Assembly: GCF_029168315.1 (NCBI RefSeq) | Contig: NZ_JARGYD010000002.1 | Coordinates: 186,001-250,000, forward strand | Source: Psychromarinibacter halotolerans | GTDB taxonomy: Bacteria; Pseudomonadota; Alphaproteobacteria; Rhodobacterales; Rhodobacteraceae | DNA: 64,000 nucleotides | Direction of reading: 5' to 3' | Shown here: piece by piece, positions 7,940-16,004 of the stretch | How the letters are laid out: every line of letters begins with the position of its first letter | How positions within the stretch are numbered: the first letter of the stretch is position 1 | Position numbers and translations under genes: made by a program | The notes under the pieces: model-generated | The model's input: the letters and a program-made list of their open reading frames with translations, nothing else | Database searches by the model: none | What the model was told of the DNA's origin: nothing

Positions 7940-9906
7940 TCCGCCGCCATCCTCGGCGTTTCACCGACAACCGCGACATCGCGGATCTTCAGCGTCGCCT
8001 TGATGCTGCCCTTGCGGCCATCCTCGTAGGTCACCTCGGTCTCGGTGTAGATCTCGTCCGATCCGTCATACAGCGCCGTCACAAGGTCCGAGAACTTGTC
8101 GGCGATCACCGCGCGGCGCACCTTGCGGGTGCGGGTCATCTCTCCGTCGTCGGCATCCAGTTCCTTGTGCAGGATCAGGAAGCGATGCACCTGACAGCCG
8201 GACAGCATCTCGTCCTCGGCGATGGACCGGTTCACCTCTTCGACATGCGCTTGCACCATCTCGTAGACCTTCGGATGCTGCGCCAGTTCCTGATAGGACG
8301 CATACGCGATGTTGTTGCGTTCGGCCCAACTGCCGACCGCCGACAGGTCGATGTTGATGAAGGCGCAGCACCGGTCGCGGCCGGACCCGAACACGACCGC
8401 CTCCAGGATATTGGGATAGAACTTCAGCTTGTTCTCGACGTATTTCGGCGCGAACAGCCGGCCGTCCGCCATCTTGCCCACGTCCTTCGCGCGGTCGATG
8501 ATCCGCAGGTGGCCGGTGCCTTCCTCGATGAAACCCGCGTCCCCCGTCGCCACCCAGCCTTCGGCGTCCTTGGTCGACGCGGTACTTTCGGGGTTGCGGT
8601 AGTATTCGACGAAGGTGCCGGGCGAGCGATAGTAGACCTCGCCGCTGTCGCCGATCCGGATCTCGACCCCCGGCGAAGGCACGCCCACCGTGTCCGCGCG
8701 CACCTCGTTGTCGGGCTGCTGGGTGATGAACACCGACGCCTCGGTCTGGCCGTACAGCTGTTTCAGATTAATCCCAAGCGAGCGGTAGAACTCGAAGATC
8801 TCCGGCCCGATCGCCTCGCCCGCCGTATAGCCGACGCGCACGCGGCTCATGCCGGCGCGGCTGCGCAGCGGGCCGATGATCACTATCTCGGCCAGCCGAT
8901 ACCGCAGGCGATCCCACGCGCTGACCGGCTTGCCATCCAGAAGATCCGGGCCAACCCGCTTTGCGAAGTTCAGGCACTTGTGGAACAGCCAGTGCTTGAA
9001 GCGCCCGGCGTCTTCCATCCGGATCATCAGCAGCGTCAGCCGTTCCTCGAAATAGCGAGGTGGCGCGAAGAAATACGTCGGCGCGATCTCGTGCAGGTTG
9101 TCGTGCATCGTCGCCGGGCTTTCCGGGCAGTTCACGCAGAACCCGTTCCAATAGGCCTGCCCGACCGAGAAGATGAAATCGCCCACCCATGCCATCGGCA
9201 GATAAGCCAGCACCTCGTCCGTTGCGCGCAGGTGGTCGAAGGCCGAAGACGCCTTGGACGACTCGATGATATTGCGGTTCGACAGGACGACACCCTTGGG
9301 CCGCCCGGTCGTCCCCGAGGTGTACAGCATCACGCACGTATCGTCGTACCCGATGGCGGCGATGCGCGCGTCCAGTTCCTTTTCGAAGCGTTCGTGCGCG
9401 GCACGTCCCTCGGCCGTGACGTCCGACAGGGCGTGAAGGCGAGAATGGTCGTATTTCCGCATCCCGCGCGGATCGAGGTACAGGATATGCTCGATCGCGG
9501 GCACGGTCTCTTGCACCTCGATCACCTTGTCGACCTGTTCCTGATCGCCGCAGACCGCGAAGCGCGCGCCGCAGTGTTCCAGCACATAGGCCATCTCTTC
9601 GGCCACCGCGTCCTGGTACAGCGGCACCGGGATGGCGCCGCACATCTGCGCCGCGACCATCGACCAGTACAGCGCCGGGCGGTTCCGCCCGATCACCGCG
9701 ACATAGTCGCCGCGGTTCACGCCCAGCGCCAGAAGGCCCAGCGCCAGCGACCGGATCTCGTCCGCCGTCTCGGACCAGGTCCAGCATTGCCAGATCCCAT
9801 ATTCCTTTTCGCGATATGCAGGGCGCGCGCCGAACTCTCGGGCGTTTCGCGCCAGAAGCGCGGGAACGGATACTAGGTCAGCCGCAGGGCTGCTCTGGTT
9901 CGGCAC
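7936..9906 (-). CDS. AMP-dependent long-chain-type acyl-CoA synthetase
   Basis: 656 residues, adenylate-forming enzyme that activates a carboxylate with ATP and CoA. The P-loop motif YTSGTTGRPKG, the YGQTEAS motif, the GWVATGDAG motif and the IIDRAKDVGK hinge are all present, with the catalytic lysine region near EMTRTRKVRR. Length matches long-chain acyl-CoA synthetases. The start is a GTG (VPNQSSPA) with GGGAGGAG six bases upstream; the longer in-frame reading into the leader is unlikely. First gene of the ten-gene operon that ends with a PaaK-like ligase, and likely transcribed from the promoter at 9974-10003. Substrate class uncertain. Confidence 0.9.
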   Translation of the reverse strand: MPNQSSPAADLVSVPALLARNAREFGARPAYREKEYGIWQCWTWSETADEIRSLALGLLALGVNRGDYVAVIGRNRPALYWSMVAAQMCGAIPVPLYQDAVAEEMAYVLEHCGARFAVCGDQEQVDKVIEVQETVPAIEHILYLDPRGMRKYDHSRLHALSDVTAEGRAAHERFEKELDARIAAIGYDDTCVMLYTSGTTGRPKGVVLSNRNIIESSKASSAFDHLRATDEVLAYLPMAWVGDFIFSVGQAYWNGFCVNCPESPATMHDNLHEIAPTYFFAPPRYFEERLTLLMIRMEDAGRFKHWLFHKCLNFAKRVGPDLLDGKPVSAWDRLRYRLAEIVIIGPLRSRAGMSRVRVGYTAGEAIGPEIFEFYRSLGINLKQLYGQTEASVFITQQPDNEVRADTVGVPSPGVEIRIGDSGEVYYRSPGTFVEYYRNPESTASTKDAEGWVATGDAGFIEEGTGHLRIIDRAKDVGKMADGRLFAPKYVENKLKFYPNILEAVVFGSGRDRCCAFINIDLSAVGSWAERNNIAYASYQELAQHPKVYEMVQAHVEEVNRSIAEDEMLSGCQVHRFLILHKELDADDGEMTRTRKVRRAVIADKFSDLVTALYDGSDEIYTETEVTYEDGRKGSIKATLKIRDVAVVGETPRMAAE

Positions 9907-9973
9907 GCATCTCCTCCCTTGTGGCCGGCCCGGCCACACGCTCCGACCGCCTCCCAACGGCGGAACGTACGAA

Positions 9974-10003
9974 AGATTGTTTCTTTTGCATGCGTCCTGT
10001 CAA
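9974..10003 (-). promoter_or_regulatory. sigma70-type promoter of the CoA-ligase/ABC operon
   Basis: On the minus strand a perfect -35 TTGACA (10003-9998) is followed after 18 bases by CAATCT (9979-9974), in a locally A-rich stretch. It lies about 70 bases upstream of the GTG start at 9906. Prediction by eye only. Confidence 0.5.
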
Positions 10004-10071
10004 CGGATTTCCGGTGCGGCGCGTGTGGCGGAAACGCTTTGCCCTTGCGTCATCCGTGGTAGGATCGCCGC

Positions 10072-10233
10072 ATGGACCCGGTCGCAATCGCCTTTTACGC
10101 CCTCGTCTGCAGCGGGCTGAGCGCCGCGTCTCCGGCGATGCCGCGCCTTGCGGTCCGGCTGGCCGTGGGCGCCGGGGTGGGCATGGCCGCCAGCCTTGCG
10201 CTGCCGGTGGTGCGCGGCCTGATCGGCGGCTAG
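10072..10233 (+). CDS. small inner-membrane protein (53 aa)
   Basis: Short reading frame MDPVAIAFYALVCSGLSA... ending VVRGLIGG, with two hydrophobic segments (about residues 4-20 and 28-48) separated by MPRLAVRL. AGGATC upstream can act as a ribosome binding site. It is read divergently from the acyl-CoA synthetase and convergently with the M20 hydrolase, whose stop is four bases away. The regular two-helix layout suggests a genuine conserved small membrane protein; function unknown. Confidence 0.6.
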   Translation: MDPVAIAFYALVCSGLSAASPAMPRLAVRLAVGAGVGMAASLALPVVRGLIGG

Positions 10234-10237
10234 GCGA

Positions 10238-11434
10238 TCACAGCTTTGCCGCCGCGCGGGCCAGCACGTTCAGGCCAGCGACAAGATCCGCCTCGTCCGT
10301 GTCTTCGGTGAAGTCGTGGCTGATGCCGCCGATAGAGGGCACGAACATCATCGACACCGGCATCAGGTGCGACAGGTTCGTCGCGTCATGCAACGCGCCC
10401 GAGGGCATCCGCCGCCACTTGCCCGGCGCGACCTCTTCCGCCGCTTCGGCCAGCGCGTCCTGCAGCCGCGCGTCCATGTCCACCGGATCGAGGCCCAGCA
10501 TCTCTCCGAACGACAGCCCCAGCCCGCGTTCGTCCGCCACCTCGGCGGCGGTGTCGCGGATAATCCGTTCCATGCGGTCCAGCCGCGCGGCATCGCCGTC
10601 GCGCCACTGCATTGAAAACACGGCCTTCCCCGGCACGATGGACGAGGCCGAGGGCGTCAGCGCGACATGCCCGATGGTCCAGACGGTGGCGTCGGTGACA
10701 AGACCCTTGAACCGCTCTGCGATCTTCGCGTTGAACGCCGCCAGTCCCTGAAACGCGTCCCGCCGCAGGTGCATCGGCGTGGTGCCCGCGTGGTTCTGCT
10801 GGCCCGTGAAGGTGATGCGCATGTCGCGGATGCCGACGATGGCGTTCACCACACCAATGGTCTCGCCCGACTGTTCCAGCCACGGCCCCTGCTCGATATG
10901 CGCCTCCATGAAGCCGGTGAACATCTCGGGCGACACCCAATCCCCCGCAAGGTCCGCCATCCGCGCCCGCGCGTCCCCGAAGGACAGCCCGCCGTGGTCG
11001 GTCAGCCGGTCGGCGTCCTCCAGCGACAGCTTGCCCCGCCAGACCGTGCTTCCGGTGGTCACGCCCCAGCGGCCTTCCTCGTCCTGAAACGACACGACCG
11101 ACACCGGCGGGCCGCCCGCCTCTTTCGCGGCGCGCGCCACCTCCAGCCCGCAGATCACGCCCAGCGCCCCGTCCAGCCAGCCGCCCTCGGGCTGGCTGTC
11201 GGAATGCGAGCCCATCAGCAGGCTGCGGTCGCCGGCCAGCCCGAACAGGTTGCCCACCGGATCGAACCGCGGCTTTAGCCCGGCCTCGGCCATCCGCCCC
11301 GCCAGCCATTTTCGAGCCTCGATGTCGGCGTCGGAATAGGCGGGCCGGATCACGCCCTTGCCGATTCCCGACGCCCCGAATTGCCGCAACGCATGGAGAT
11401 CGGCCAAGAAACGGTCGGGTTGAACAGGGATCAT
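10238..11434 (-). CDS. Zn-dependent M20-family N-carbamoyl-L-amino-acid hydrolase / hydantoinase-carbamoylase family amidase
   Basis: 398 residues. Probable metal ligands are visible in the family order: MGSHSDSQPEGGWLDGALGV, FQDEEGRWG, FMEAHIEQGPWLE, and a C-terminal FVPSIGGISHDFTE. These fit the carbamoylase/ureidoglycolate-type amidases that hydrolyse N-carbamoyl amino acids or related ureido compounds in the cytoplasm. The start was moved to MIPVQPDRF, which has GAGGTGC upstream. No partner gene is adjacent, but the hyuA/hyuB-type pair 8 kb away could supply its N-carbamoyl substrate. Allantoate or ureidoglycine amidohydrolase is an alternative. Confidence 0.85.
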   Translation of the reverse strand: MIPVQPDRFLADLHALRQFGASGIGKGVIRPAYSDADIEARKWLAGRMAEAGLKPRFDPVGNLFGLAGDRSLLMGSHSDSQPEGGWLDGALGVICGLEVARAAKEAGGPPVSVVSFQDEEGRWGVTTGSTVWRGKLSLEDADRLTDHGGLSFGDARARMADLAGDWVSPEMFTGFMEAHIEQGPWLEQSGETIGVVNAIVGIRDMRITFTGQQNHAGTTPMHLRRDAFQGLAAFNAKIAERFKGLVTDATVWTIGHVALTPSASSIVPGKAVFSMQWRDGDAARLDRMERIIRDTAAEVADERGLGLSFGEMLGLDPVDMDARLQDALAEAAEEVAPGKWRRMPSGALHDATNLSHLMPVSMMFVPSIGGISHDFTEDTDEADLVAGLNVLARAAAKL

Positions 11435-11582
11435 TGGAAGCACCTCGGGCTGACGGTTTCCGCCCGATTGTAATTTATCATGATCGTTTTCGCCATGCCC
11501 TGTTGACGTCGGGCAATTCGCCCGCGTTCCGGGCGTGACCTTGCGCCCCGCCCACGCTAAGCCACCGGGAAAGGAGCATACG

Positions 11583-12236
11583 ATGGGTGAAGTCATCCTG
11601 GTCCGTCACGGACAGGCAAATTCCGCCTCGCAGGACGAGGAAGGGTACGACCGTCTGTCGGACCTTGGCCGCCAGCAGGCGCTGTGGCTGGGCGACTGGC
11701 TGCGCACCCACGAAGCGCCGTTCGACCGGGTACTGATGGGCAGCCTGCGCCGCCACCGCCAGACCGCCGAGGCGATCGGCGCGGTGGGTGCCACGCCCGA
11801 GGAAGACACCCGCCTGAACGAGATGGATTACTTCAACCTCGGCGCCGCGCTGCGCGATCACTCGGGCCGGCCGATGCCCGCCGGGCCAGAGGACTTCGCG
11901 ACCCACATCGTCGAGGTCATGGAAGCATGGCACGGCGCGCTGATCCGCGGGCAGGAAACCTTCGCCGACTTCGAAAGCCGCGTCGCCGCCGTGCTGCAGG
12001 CCGCCGCCGAACCCGGCGTGCGGGTGCTGTGCGTGACGTCGGGCGGGGTGATCGGGATGGTGATGCGCCACCTGTTGCAGCTTGATCCGCGCCGCATGGC
12101 GCATGTCCTGATGCCGATCCGCAATTCGTCGGTTCACCGCGTGATGGTGGCGCCGCACGGCACCATCCTTGCCGGGTTCAACGCAACACCGCATCTTGAC
12201 GCCGAAGACCGCGCCCATGCCCGCACGACCTACTAG
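11583..12236 (+). CDS. histidine phosphatase family protein
   Basis: 217 residues with the phosphoglycerate-mutase/acid phosphatase fold marker LVRHGQA (R8-H9-G10) at the N-terminus, where H9 is the phosphorylated catalytic histidine, and a later VTSGGVIGMVM segment containing the usual small-residue turn. AAAGGAGCATACG precedes the ATG. It is nine bases upstream of the saccharopine dehydrogenase gene and likely co-transcribed with it. The phosphorylated substrate cannot be told from sequence. Confidence 0.88.
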   Translation: MGEVILVRHGQANSASQDEEGYDRLSDLGRQQALWLGDWLRTHEAPFDRVLMGSLRRHRQTAEAIGAVGATPEEDTRLNEMDYFNLGAALRDHSGRPMPAGPEDFATHIVEVMEAWHGALIRGQETFADFESRVAAVLQAAAEPGVRVLCVTSGGVIGMVMRHLLQLDPRRMAHVLMPIRNSSVHRVMVAPHGTILAGFNATPHLDAEDRAHARTTY

Positions 12237-12245
12237 GAGCCAGCC

Positions 12246-13292
12246 ATGACACATCTTTGGGTCCGCGCCGAACAACGGGATCACGAACAGCGGGTCGGCC
12301 TGATGCCCGACGGCGCGAAGGCGCTGATCGAAAAGGGTATGCGCGTCACCGTCGAGGACAGCGGCAGCCGCGCGATCCCGATCGACGGCTACCGCGCGGC
12401 GGGCTGCGACATCGCGCCTGAAGGCTCTTGGCCCGACGCGCCCGCCGACGCCATCGTGTTCGGGCTGAAGGAACTGCCCGAGGCGAACTCGCCATTGATC
12501 CACCGGCACATCATGTTCGGTCACGCCTACAAGGGTCAGCCGGACGGGCGCATGTTGCTGGACCGGTTCAAGCTGGGCGGCGGAAAGCTGTACGACCTTG
12601 AATACCTTACGGACGAGAGCGGCCGCCGGGTTGCCGCCTTTGGCTATTGGGCGGGGTTCGCGGGCGCTGCGGTGGCGTTGAAGTGCTGGGCGGCACAGCA
12701 GCGCGGCTCGATCTGCGGTCCGGTCGGTGTTTACCCGTCGTCGGACGCGCTGAAAGCGGACCTGTCAAAGGAACTCGACGCCACGGGCCAGCCCCGGCCC
12801 CGCGCCCTCGTGATCGGCGCGCTTGGCCGCGTCGGCACCGGCGCGTCGGACCTGTGCGCCGCGATGGGGGTCGAGACAACGAAATGGGACATGGCAGAAA
12901 CCGCCCACGGCGGCCCGTTCCCCGAAGTGTTGCAGCACGAGATCTTCCTGAACTGCATCCTTGCCAACCCCGGCTGCCCCGTCTTCGTGCCGCGCTCTGC
13001 CGTCACGGCGGACCGGCGCCTGACCGTGATCGGCGACATCGCCTGCGATCCGACGTCGGATTTCTCACCGATCAAGGTCTACAACCGCGCGACGACGTGG
13101 GAAGACCCCGCGACCCGGACCGCCGGGCGGCCGCCGCTGGACGTCACCGCCATCGACAACCTACCCTCGCTGTTGCCCGCCGAAAGCTCGGAGGATTACG
13201 CAGCCCAGCTTCTGCCGTCGCTGCTGACCCTCGACGCGCTGGACAGCGGCGTCTGGGCGCGGGCAAAAGCGGAATTCGACAAGCACGCCTGA
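12246..13292 (+). CDS. saccharopine dehydrogenase, L-lysine-forming type (LYS1-like)
   Basis: 348 residues, in the family that interconverts saccharopine with lysine and 2-oxoglutarate using NAD+. The N-terminal AEQRDHEQRVGLMP block, GLKELP with K75 and FGHAYKGQ with H93 correspond to the catalytic lysine and histidine of yeast Lys1, as I recall them; a nucleotide-binding segment follows at ALVIGALGRVGTGA. It is followed by a saccharopine-reductase-type gene, so the two together probably run lysine catabolism through saccharopine to 2-aminoadipate semialdehyde. A short inverted repeat (CCGGAAC/GTTCCGG, 13304-13339) sits between the two genes. Confidence 0.88.
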   Translation: MTHLWVRAEQRDHEQRVGLMPDGAKALIEKGMRVTVEDSGSRAIPIDGYRAAGCDIAPEGSWPDAPADAIVFGLKELPEANSPLIHRHIMFGHAYKGQPDGRMLLDRFKLGGGKLYDLEYLTDESGRRVAAFGYWAGFAGAAVALKCWAAQQRGSICGPVGVYPSSDALKADLSKELDATGQPRPRALVIGALGRVGTGASDLCAAMGVETTKWDMAETAHGGPFPEVLQHEIFLNCILANPGCPVFVPRSAVTADRRLTVIGDIACDPTSDFSPIKVYNRATTWEDPATRTAGRPPLDVTAIDNLPSLLPAESSEDYAAQLLPSLLTLDALDSGVWARAKAEFDKHA

Positions 13293-13360
13293 TCGTCGTC
13301 TGACCGGAACCATCCCCGCCGGACGCAAGACCGTTCCGGCCAAAAGACAGGAGCCTTCGC

Positions 13361-14503
13361 ATGACCATCCACTGGTGCGGCACCGGCCTTTCCGCCATCC
13401 CCGGCCTGCGCAGCCTGATCGCGGACGGCCACAAGATCACTGTCTGGAACCGCACCGTGGACAAAGCCCGCGAGGCGGTCGGCGACATCGCAGAGGACAT
13501 CCGTGCCTTCGACCTCGACGCTGTGGCAGAGGCGACCGAGAAGGGCGACGTCATCGTGTCGATGCTGCCGGCCGACTGGCACGTTCCGCTGGCCGAACTG
13601 GCAATCGCGAAGGGCGCGCATTTCGTGTCGTCGTCGTACATCGCGCCCGAGATGCGCGCTTTGGACGACAGCGCGCGGACCGCGGGCGTCGCGCTGGTCA
13701 ACGAGGTGGGGCTGGACCCGGGCATCGACCATGTCATGGCGCACTGGCTGATGGCGGACTACCGCGCCTCTGCCGCGTACAACCCGAAGAACACGCTGTC
13801 CTTCCTGTCCTACTGCGGCGGCGTGCCGAAAATCTCGAACGCGTTCCGCTACAAGTTCTCGTGGGCGCCCGCCGGTGTGCTGAAGGCGCTGCGGTCGCCG
13901 TCGCGGTCGATCCGCGACTTCACCGAGTTCGAGGTGAAACGCCCGTGGGATGCGATCAGCCATTACACCGCGCCCCTGCCGCAACCGGAAAGCTTCGAGG
14001 TGTACCCGAACCGCGACTCGGTGCCGTTCATGGCGGAATACGGGTTCGAACAGGGTTGGCCGGTGAAGGAATTCGTGCGCGGTACCCTGCGCCTGAACGG
14101 CTGGGCTGATGCGTGGTCCGACATCTTCGCAGAGATCGAAACGCTGGAGGGGCCCGAGGGCGACGCCCGCATCGCCGAGATGTCGGCGGACCTGTGGAAG
14201 AAGAACGCCTATGACGATGGCGAACCCGACCGCGTCGTGCTGTGCGTCGACCTGAAGGCCGAGGACCACGGCAAGCCGGTGTATCACAAGACCTACGTCA
14301 TGGACGCATGGGGCGACGCGCGCGGCACCGCGATGGCACGGCTGGTGTCGGAACCGGTGGCGCTGGCGGTCAAGGCCGTGATGGCGCACGAGATCCCGGC
14401 GGGCGTCAGCGCCGCGCCCAAGGATCCCAAACTGGTCGCGCGGTGGATGGAACTGGTCGACCGGCTGGCGCAGCACCTACAGGTCGTCGACCAGCTGCGC
14501 TGA
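13361..14503 (+). CDS. saccharopine dehydrogenase, glutamate-forming type (LYS9/saccharopine reductase-like)
   Basis: 380 residues. It starts with a Rossmann nucleotide-binding fold (HWCGTGLSAIPGL, then NRTVDKA) and carries the saccharopine-reductase hallmark NEVGLDPGIDHVMAHWL, continuing with the central catalytic domain around SYCGGVPKIS. Expected reaction: saccharopine to glutamate and 2-aminoadipate 6-semialdehyde with NAD(P)+. ACAGGAGCC precedes the start. The stop lies 14 bases from the convergent Rrf2-type regulator. In animals the two enzymes are one fused protein; here they are separate, adjacent genes. Confidence 0.88.
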   Translation: MTIHWCGTGLSAIPGLRSLIADGHKITVWNRTVDKAREAVGDIAEDIRAFDLDAVAEATEKGDVIVSMLPADWHVPLAELAIAKGAHFVSSSYIAPEMRALDDSARTAGVALVNEVGLDPGIDHVMAHWLMADYRASAAYNPKNTLSFLSYCGGVPKISNAFRYKFSWAPAGVLKALRSPSRSIRDFTEFEVKRPWDAISHYTAPLPQPESFEVYPNRDSVPFMAEYGFEQGWPVKEFVRGTLRLNGWADAWSDIFAEIETLEGPEGDARIAEMSADLWKKNAYDDGEPDRVVLCVDLKAEDHGKPVYHKTYVMDAWGDARGTAMARLVSEPVALAVKAVMAHEIPAGVSAAPKDPKLVARWMELVDRLAQHLQVVDQLR

Positions 14504-14517
14504 GCCGGCGTGCCGGG

Positions 14518-14961
14518 TCAGGCGACTTCGGCGTATTCGAAGATCCGGCACAGGCCGTCGTTCGATGCGACCAGTTCGTCCAGCACCACCTTGTCGAGAT
14601 GGGCGTAGAACGCTTCCATCGCGCCAAGGATACACCCGCGCAACCGGCATGCGCCGACCAGCGGGCAGGTGTTCTCGTCCGCGACCATGCATTCGACCAG
14701 CGGCACCTCGGCCTCCAGTTTGCGGAACACCTCGCCGACGGAAATGTCCGCCGCAGGGCGACCAAGCCGGATGCCACCGCGCCTGCCGCGGATCGTCGTC
14801 AGGAACCCAAGCTGCGCCAGCCGGTTCACGACGTGGCCAAGGTGGTTCTCGGATGAATTGCAGCCTTCGGCAATCTCGGCCTTGGTGACGTTCCGGTCCT
14901 TGTGGACCGCGCAGAACATCAGCACGCGCATGGCAAGATTGGTGCGTTTGGTAATTCTCAT
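14518..14961 (-). CDS. Rrf2-family iron-sulfur transcriptional regulator, NsrR-like
   Basis: 147 residues. The N-terminal winged helix (MRITKRTNLAMRVLMFCA, then EIAEGCNSSENHLGHVV and a glycine-rich RGRRGGIRLG wing) is typical of Rrf2 proteins. C91, C99 and C105 (spacing 7 and 5) lie where NsrR and IscR bind their cluster, with an extra C110. The spacing and the NHLGHVVNRLAQLGF helix favour a nitric-oxide-sensing NsrR type over IscR. Start chosen at MRITKR, 14 codons into the longest frame. A perfect FNR-type site at 15022-15035 lies about 67 bases upstream, so expression is probably oxygen-regulated. Confidence 0.87.
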   Translation of the reverse strand: MRITKRTNLAMRVLMFCAVHKDRNVTKAEIAEGCNSSENHLGHVVNRLAQLGFLTTIRGRRGGIRLGRPAADISVGEVFRKLEAEVPLVECMVADENTCPLVGACRLRGCILGAMEAFYAHLDKVVLDELVASNDGLCRIFEYAEVA

Positions 14962-15021
14962 CGGCCGGACTCCTGATCCTACGGCATCCATTGCCAGTAG
15001 CACCGGGTCCCCGGACCGTTA

Positions 15022-15035
15022 TTGATGTAAATCAA
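15022..15035 (-). promoter_or_regulatory. FNR/FnrL-type operator upstream of the NsrR-like gene
   Basis: The palindrome TTGATGTAAATCAA matches the FNR/Anr/FnrL consensus TTGAT-N4-ATCAA exactly. Its centre is about 67 bases from the regulator start codon, a distance compatible with activation from around -41. NO-responsive Nnr/Dnr proteins recognise nearly the same site, so the binding protein could be either. Confidence 0.8.
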
Positions 15036-15049
15036 GTGCGCATTAATCA

Positions 15050-15068
15050 CGGGAAATGATGTTTCCCG
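15050..15068. other. inverted repeat upstream of NsrR-like gene
   Basis: CGGGAAA-TGATG-TTTCCCG, a perfect 7-base inverted repeat, lies 14 bases from the FNR box and 39 bases past the dehydrogenase stop. There is no T run on either strand, so an operator or a weak 3' hairpin of the dehydrogenase transcript is more likely than an intrinsic terminator. Confidence 0.5.
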
Positions 15069-15107
15069 CCCGCACGTTTTGAAACCGGCTCAGCGACTCC
15101 CGATCCC

Positions 15108-15905
15108 TTAGGTCGCGTCGGTGTCCATGTAGGCGCCGATCACCTGCTGGTCAAAGTCGATGACCGATCCGGTGACGACGCCGGATTGCGGCCCCAGCAG
15201 GAACGCCACCTGTCCCGCGACATGCTCGGGCTTCACCAGCATTCCGAACGGCAGGGTCGCCTCGACCTCTTTCTGCCAGCCGGGACCGCGGCCGTGCCAT
15301 TTCTGCTGGGTGACGTTTTCTCCGGGCGTGTCCATCCAGCCCACGTTGATCGCGTTCACGCGGATGCGGTGCTTTGATAGCGTAGCGGCCGAGTTCTTCG
15401 TGGTGAACAACAGCGCCGCCTTCGACGCGCCGTAGGGCGCAAGGAACGATGTGCCGCCGTGGACGGTGATCGACAGGATGTTCACGACGGTGCCGGCGAT
15501 CCCTTCGTCCACACACCGCTGCGCAAAGCGTTGCAGCGCAAAGAACGGACCCTTGGCATTCACCTCCATTATGCGGTCCCACAGCTCTGGCGTGGTGTCC
15601 AGAATGGACCCCCGGTCCATGATCGCCGCGCCGTTGACCAGCGCGGTGACGCGCCCCATGAGCCCTGCGGCCTCGTCCACCATCCGCGCGGCGGCGGCGT
15701 GATCGCCCATGTCGACGTGCAGGAAATGCGCCGTCACCCCGTCGACCGACAGCTCTGCCGCGACCGAGGGGCCGGTCTGGGCGTCGATCGACGCCAGCAC
15801 CAGCTGCTTGCACCCCTGCGCGATCATCTCGCGCGCGATGGCCAAGCCCAGCCCCTGCGTGCCGCCGGTGATCAGGGCGCAGGTATCGGCATGGTAATCG
15901 GTCAT
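15108..15905 (-). CDS. short-chain dehydrogenase/reductase
   Basis: 265 residues, classical SDR fold: cofactor motif TGGTQGLG (residues about 13-20), the NNAG equivalent as VNGAA (a variant), the active-site serine in NILSITVHGG and the YGASK catalytic pair. The absence of a basic residue in the first loop position after TGG favours NAD(H), though this is weak. GAAGGAGACGCC precedes the start. Between the Rrf2 regulator and a histidine kinase gene, all on the minus strand. The substrate is unknown; the C-terminus SVIDFDQQVIGAY resembles sugar-alcohol or polyol-type SDRs. Confidence 0.88.
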   Translation of the reverse strand: MTDYHADTCALITGGTQGLGLAIAREMIAQGCKQLVLASIDAQTGPSVAAELSVDGVTAHFLHVDMGDHAAAARMVDEAAGLMGRVTALVNGAAIMDRGSILDTTPELWDRIMEVNAKGPFFALQRFAQRCVDEGIAGTVVNILSITVHGGTSFLAPYGASKAALLFTTKNSAATLSKHRIRVNAINVGWMDTPGENVTQQKWHGRGPGWQKEVEATLPFGMLVKPEHVAGQVAFLLGPQSGVVTGSVIDFDQQVIGAYMDTDAT

Positions 15906-16004
15906 GGGGCGTCTCCTTCTGTCGTCGCGCGATTGGCGCAGCATTGCCGCACGGGGTCAAGGCGACAGGCGTTCATTGCGACGTGGGAAGACAGCTGGGT
16001 GCGT

